DNA of 64,000 nucleotides from Cristatella mucedo. Lineage: Eukaryota; Bryozoa; Phylactolaemata; Cristatellidae. The DNA is taken from assembly GCA_009760855.2 (NCBI GenBank), contig WPIO01000068.1:1389501-1453500 (forward strand), given 5' to 3'. The translations under genes and the position numbers were made by a program. How positions within the stretch are numbered: the first letter of the stretch is position 1; each line of letters starts with the position of its first letter. Under the pieces are notes generated by a model. It saw nothing but the letters and a program-made list of their open reading frames with translations. It was not told the DNA's origin and made no database searches. Positions 63,624 through 64,000 of the stretch are shown here, piece after piece.

Positions 63624-64000
63624 TTAATATAAAATTATTCCTGCTATCTCAAGAATTAACTCTTCTTTTGCTTTCTCATATTCTATTTCTATTTGTAATT
63701 CATATATTTCCTTTGTGCTCTTTCGTAGATCATGTTCAACTTTTACTTTTGGCTTTGGTTCCGAAGATTCTTTACGTTTTTGTTTAGGGATTTATATTAC
63801 ACTCAAAAAATTTTCACCAGTCTCTTTTATTTTATATTGACCATAGCTGAGTGAATACACTCCAAGTTCCATCCAGTATCGCTTTGAGTCAAAAGCAGAT
63901 AATGCTTTTTTTATTGTTTTATAGTATAAATTTGATGATTTCTTGTTTGAAACCTTGACTGATTGCAGTAAACATTATAGCCAGTCTCAAGACATCCAAC
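63624..64000 (-). pseudogene. C-terminal part of an unidentified viral protein running off the window
   Basis: The - strand shows KKALSAFDSKRYWMELGVYS with YGQYKI, then after a stop near 63797 a basic/acidic tail PKQKRKESSEPKPKVKVEHD and LQIEIEYEKAKEELILEIA, ending at TAA 63624-63626. The FDxKRYW...YG.Y pattern reminds me of a short conserved block in predicted proteins of virus-like elements in animal genomes. I cannot name the family, and the rest lies beyond 64000. Confidence 0.35.

Noticed and set aside
46870-64000. Polymerase B, adenain-type protease or terminal inverted repeats of element 2
   Set aside because: Looked for on both strands, but no motif could be supported. They may lie beyond the window or be decayed.

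Overview
This window is eukaryotic, most likely from an invertebrate animal. The evidence is dense non-LTR retrotransposon debris, tRNA-derived SINEs, long dinucleotide and tetranucleotide microsatellites, consensus splice-donor sequences and a lack of operon structure. The species cannot be named from the sequence, and no convincing complete host gene was found. The one host-gene hint is a possible 78-nt first coding exon at 6130-6207 with a splice donor, and a possible 30-nt second exon at 7798-7827.

Left end (1-5959, AT-rich): a decayed integrated copy (element 1) of a double-jelly-roll-capsid DNA virus of Polinton/adintovirus-like type, read on the + strand. It has a major capsid protein, a YqaJ/lambda-type exonuclease and a fibre protein with phage-type tail-fibre repeats. 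A small zinc-ribbon gene lies on the opposite strand, followed by a retrovirus-type integrase and a two-transmembrane SLATT-like gene. A LINE replaced the capsid/exonuclease junction.

Right end (about 46870-64000, AT-rich): a longer, better preserved related copy (element 2) in the opposite orientation, running off the window. Read on the - strand it contains several small genes, a membrane protein, the packaging ATPase, a coiled-coil protein, two paralogous putative minor virion proteins, a glycine-rich/coiled-coil protein, the major capsid protein, exonuclease, fibre and integrase. Opposite-strand blocks hold three more fibre-like genes, an HNH-AP2 endonuclease, a CxxC mini-gene and two small genes beside the integrase. 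Most genes carry stops or frameshifts, so both copies are fossils. Many gene starts share a TATATAGAAATG-like sequence touching the start codon, which looks like a viral promoter. No DNA polymerase B, adenain-type protease or terminal inverted repeat was recognised inside the window.

Middle (about 6-46.8 kb): host DNA packed with two CR1/L2-like LINE families. Family A ends in a short hairpin followed by (ATT)n. Family B ends in (CATTA)n and has near-identical copies at 6.2, 14.4 and 21.9 kb. A tRNA-derived SINE family ends in a hairpin like that of family A, suggesting it is moved by family A. About 3.2 kb of non-coding sequence occurs twice in direct orientation (19.97-24.8 kb, split by a SINE and a family B LINE; and 26.98-30.26 kb). 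The stretch at 31.4-36.4 kb is GC/CpG-rich with no recognisable gene, but contains a near-perfect 26-nt-arm hairpin at 35509-35568. Large GA, CT, TA, GT and CTGT microsatellites occur; one has expanded inside a family A tail.
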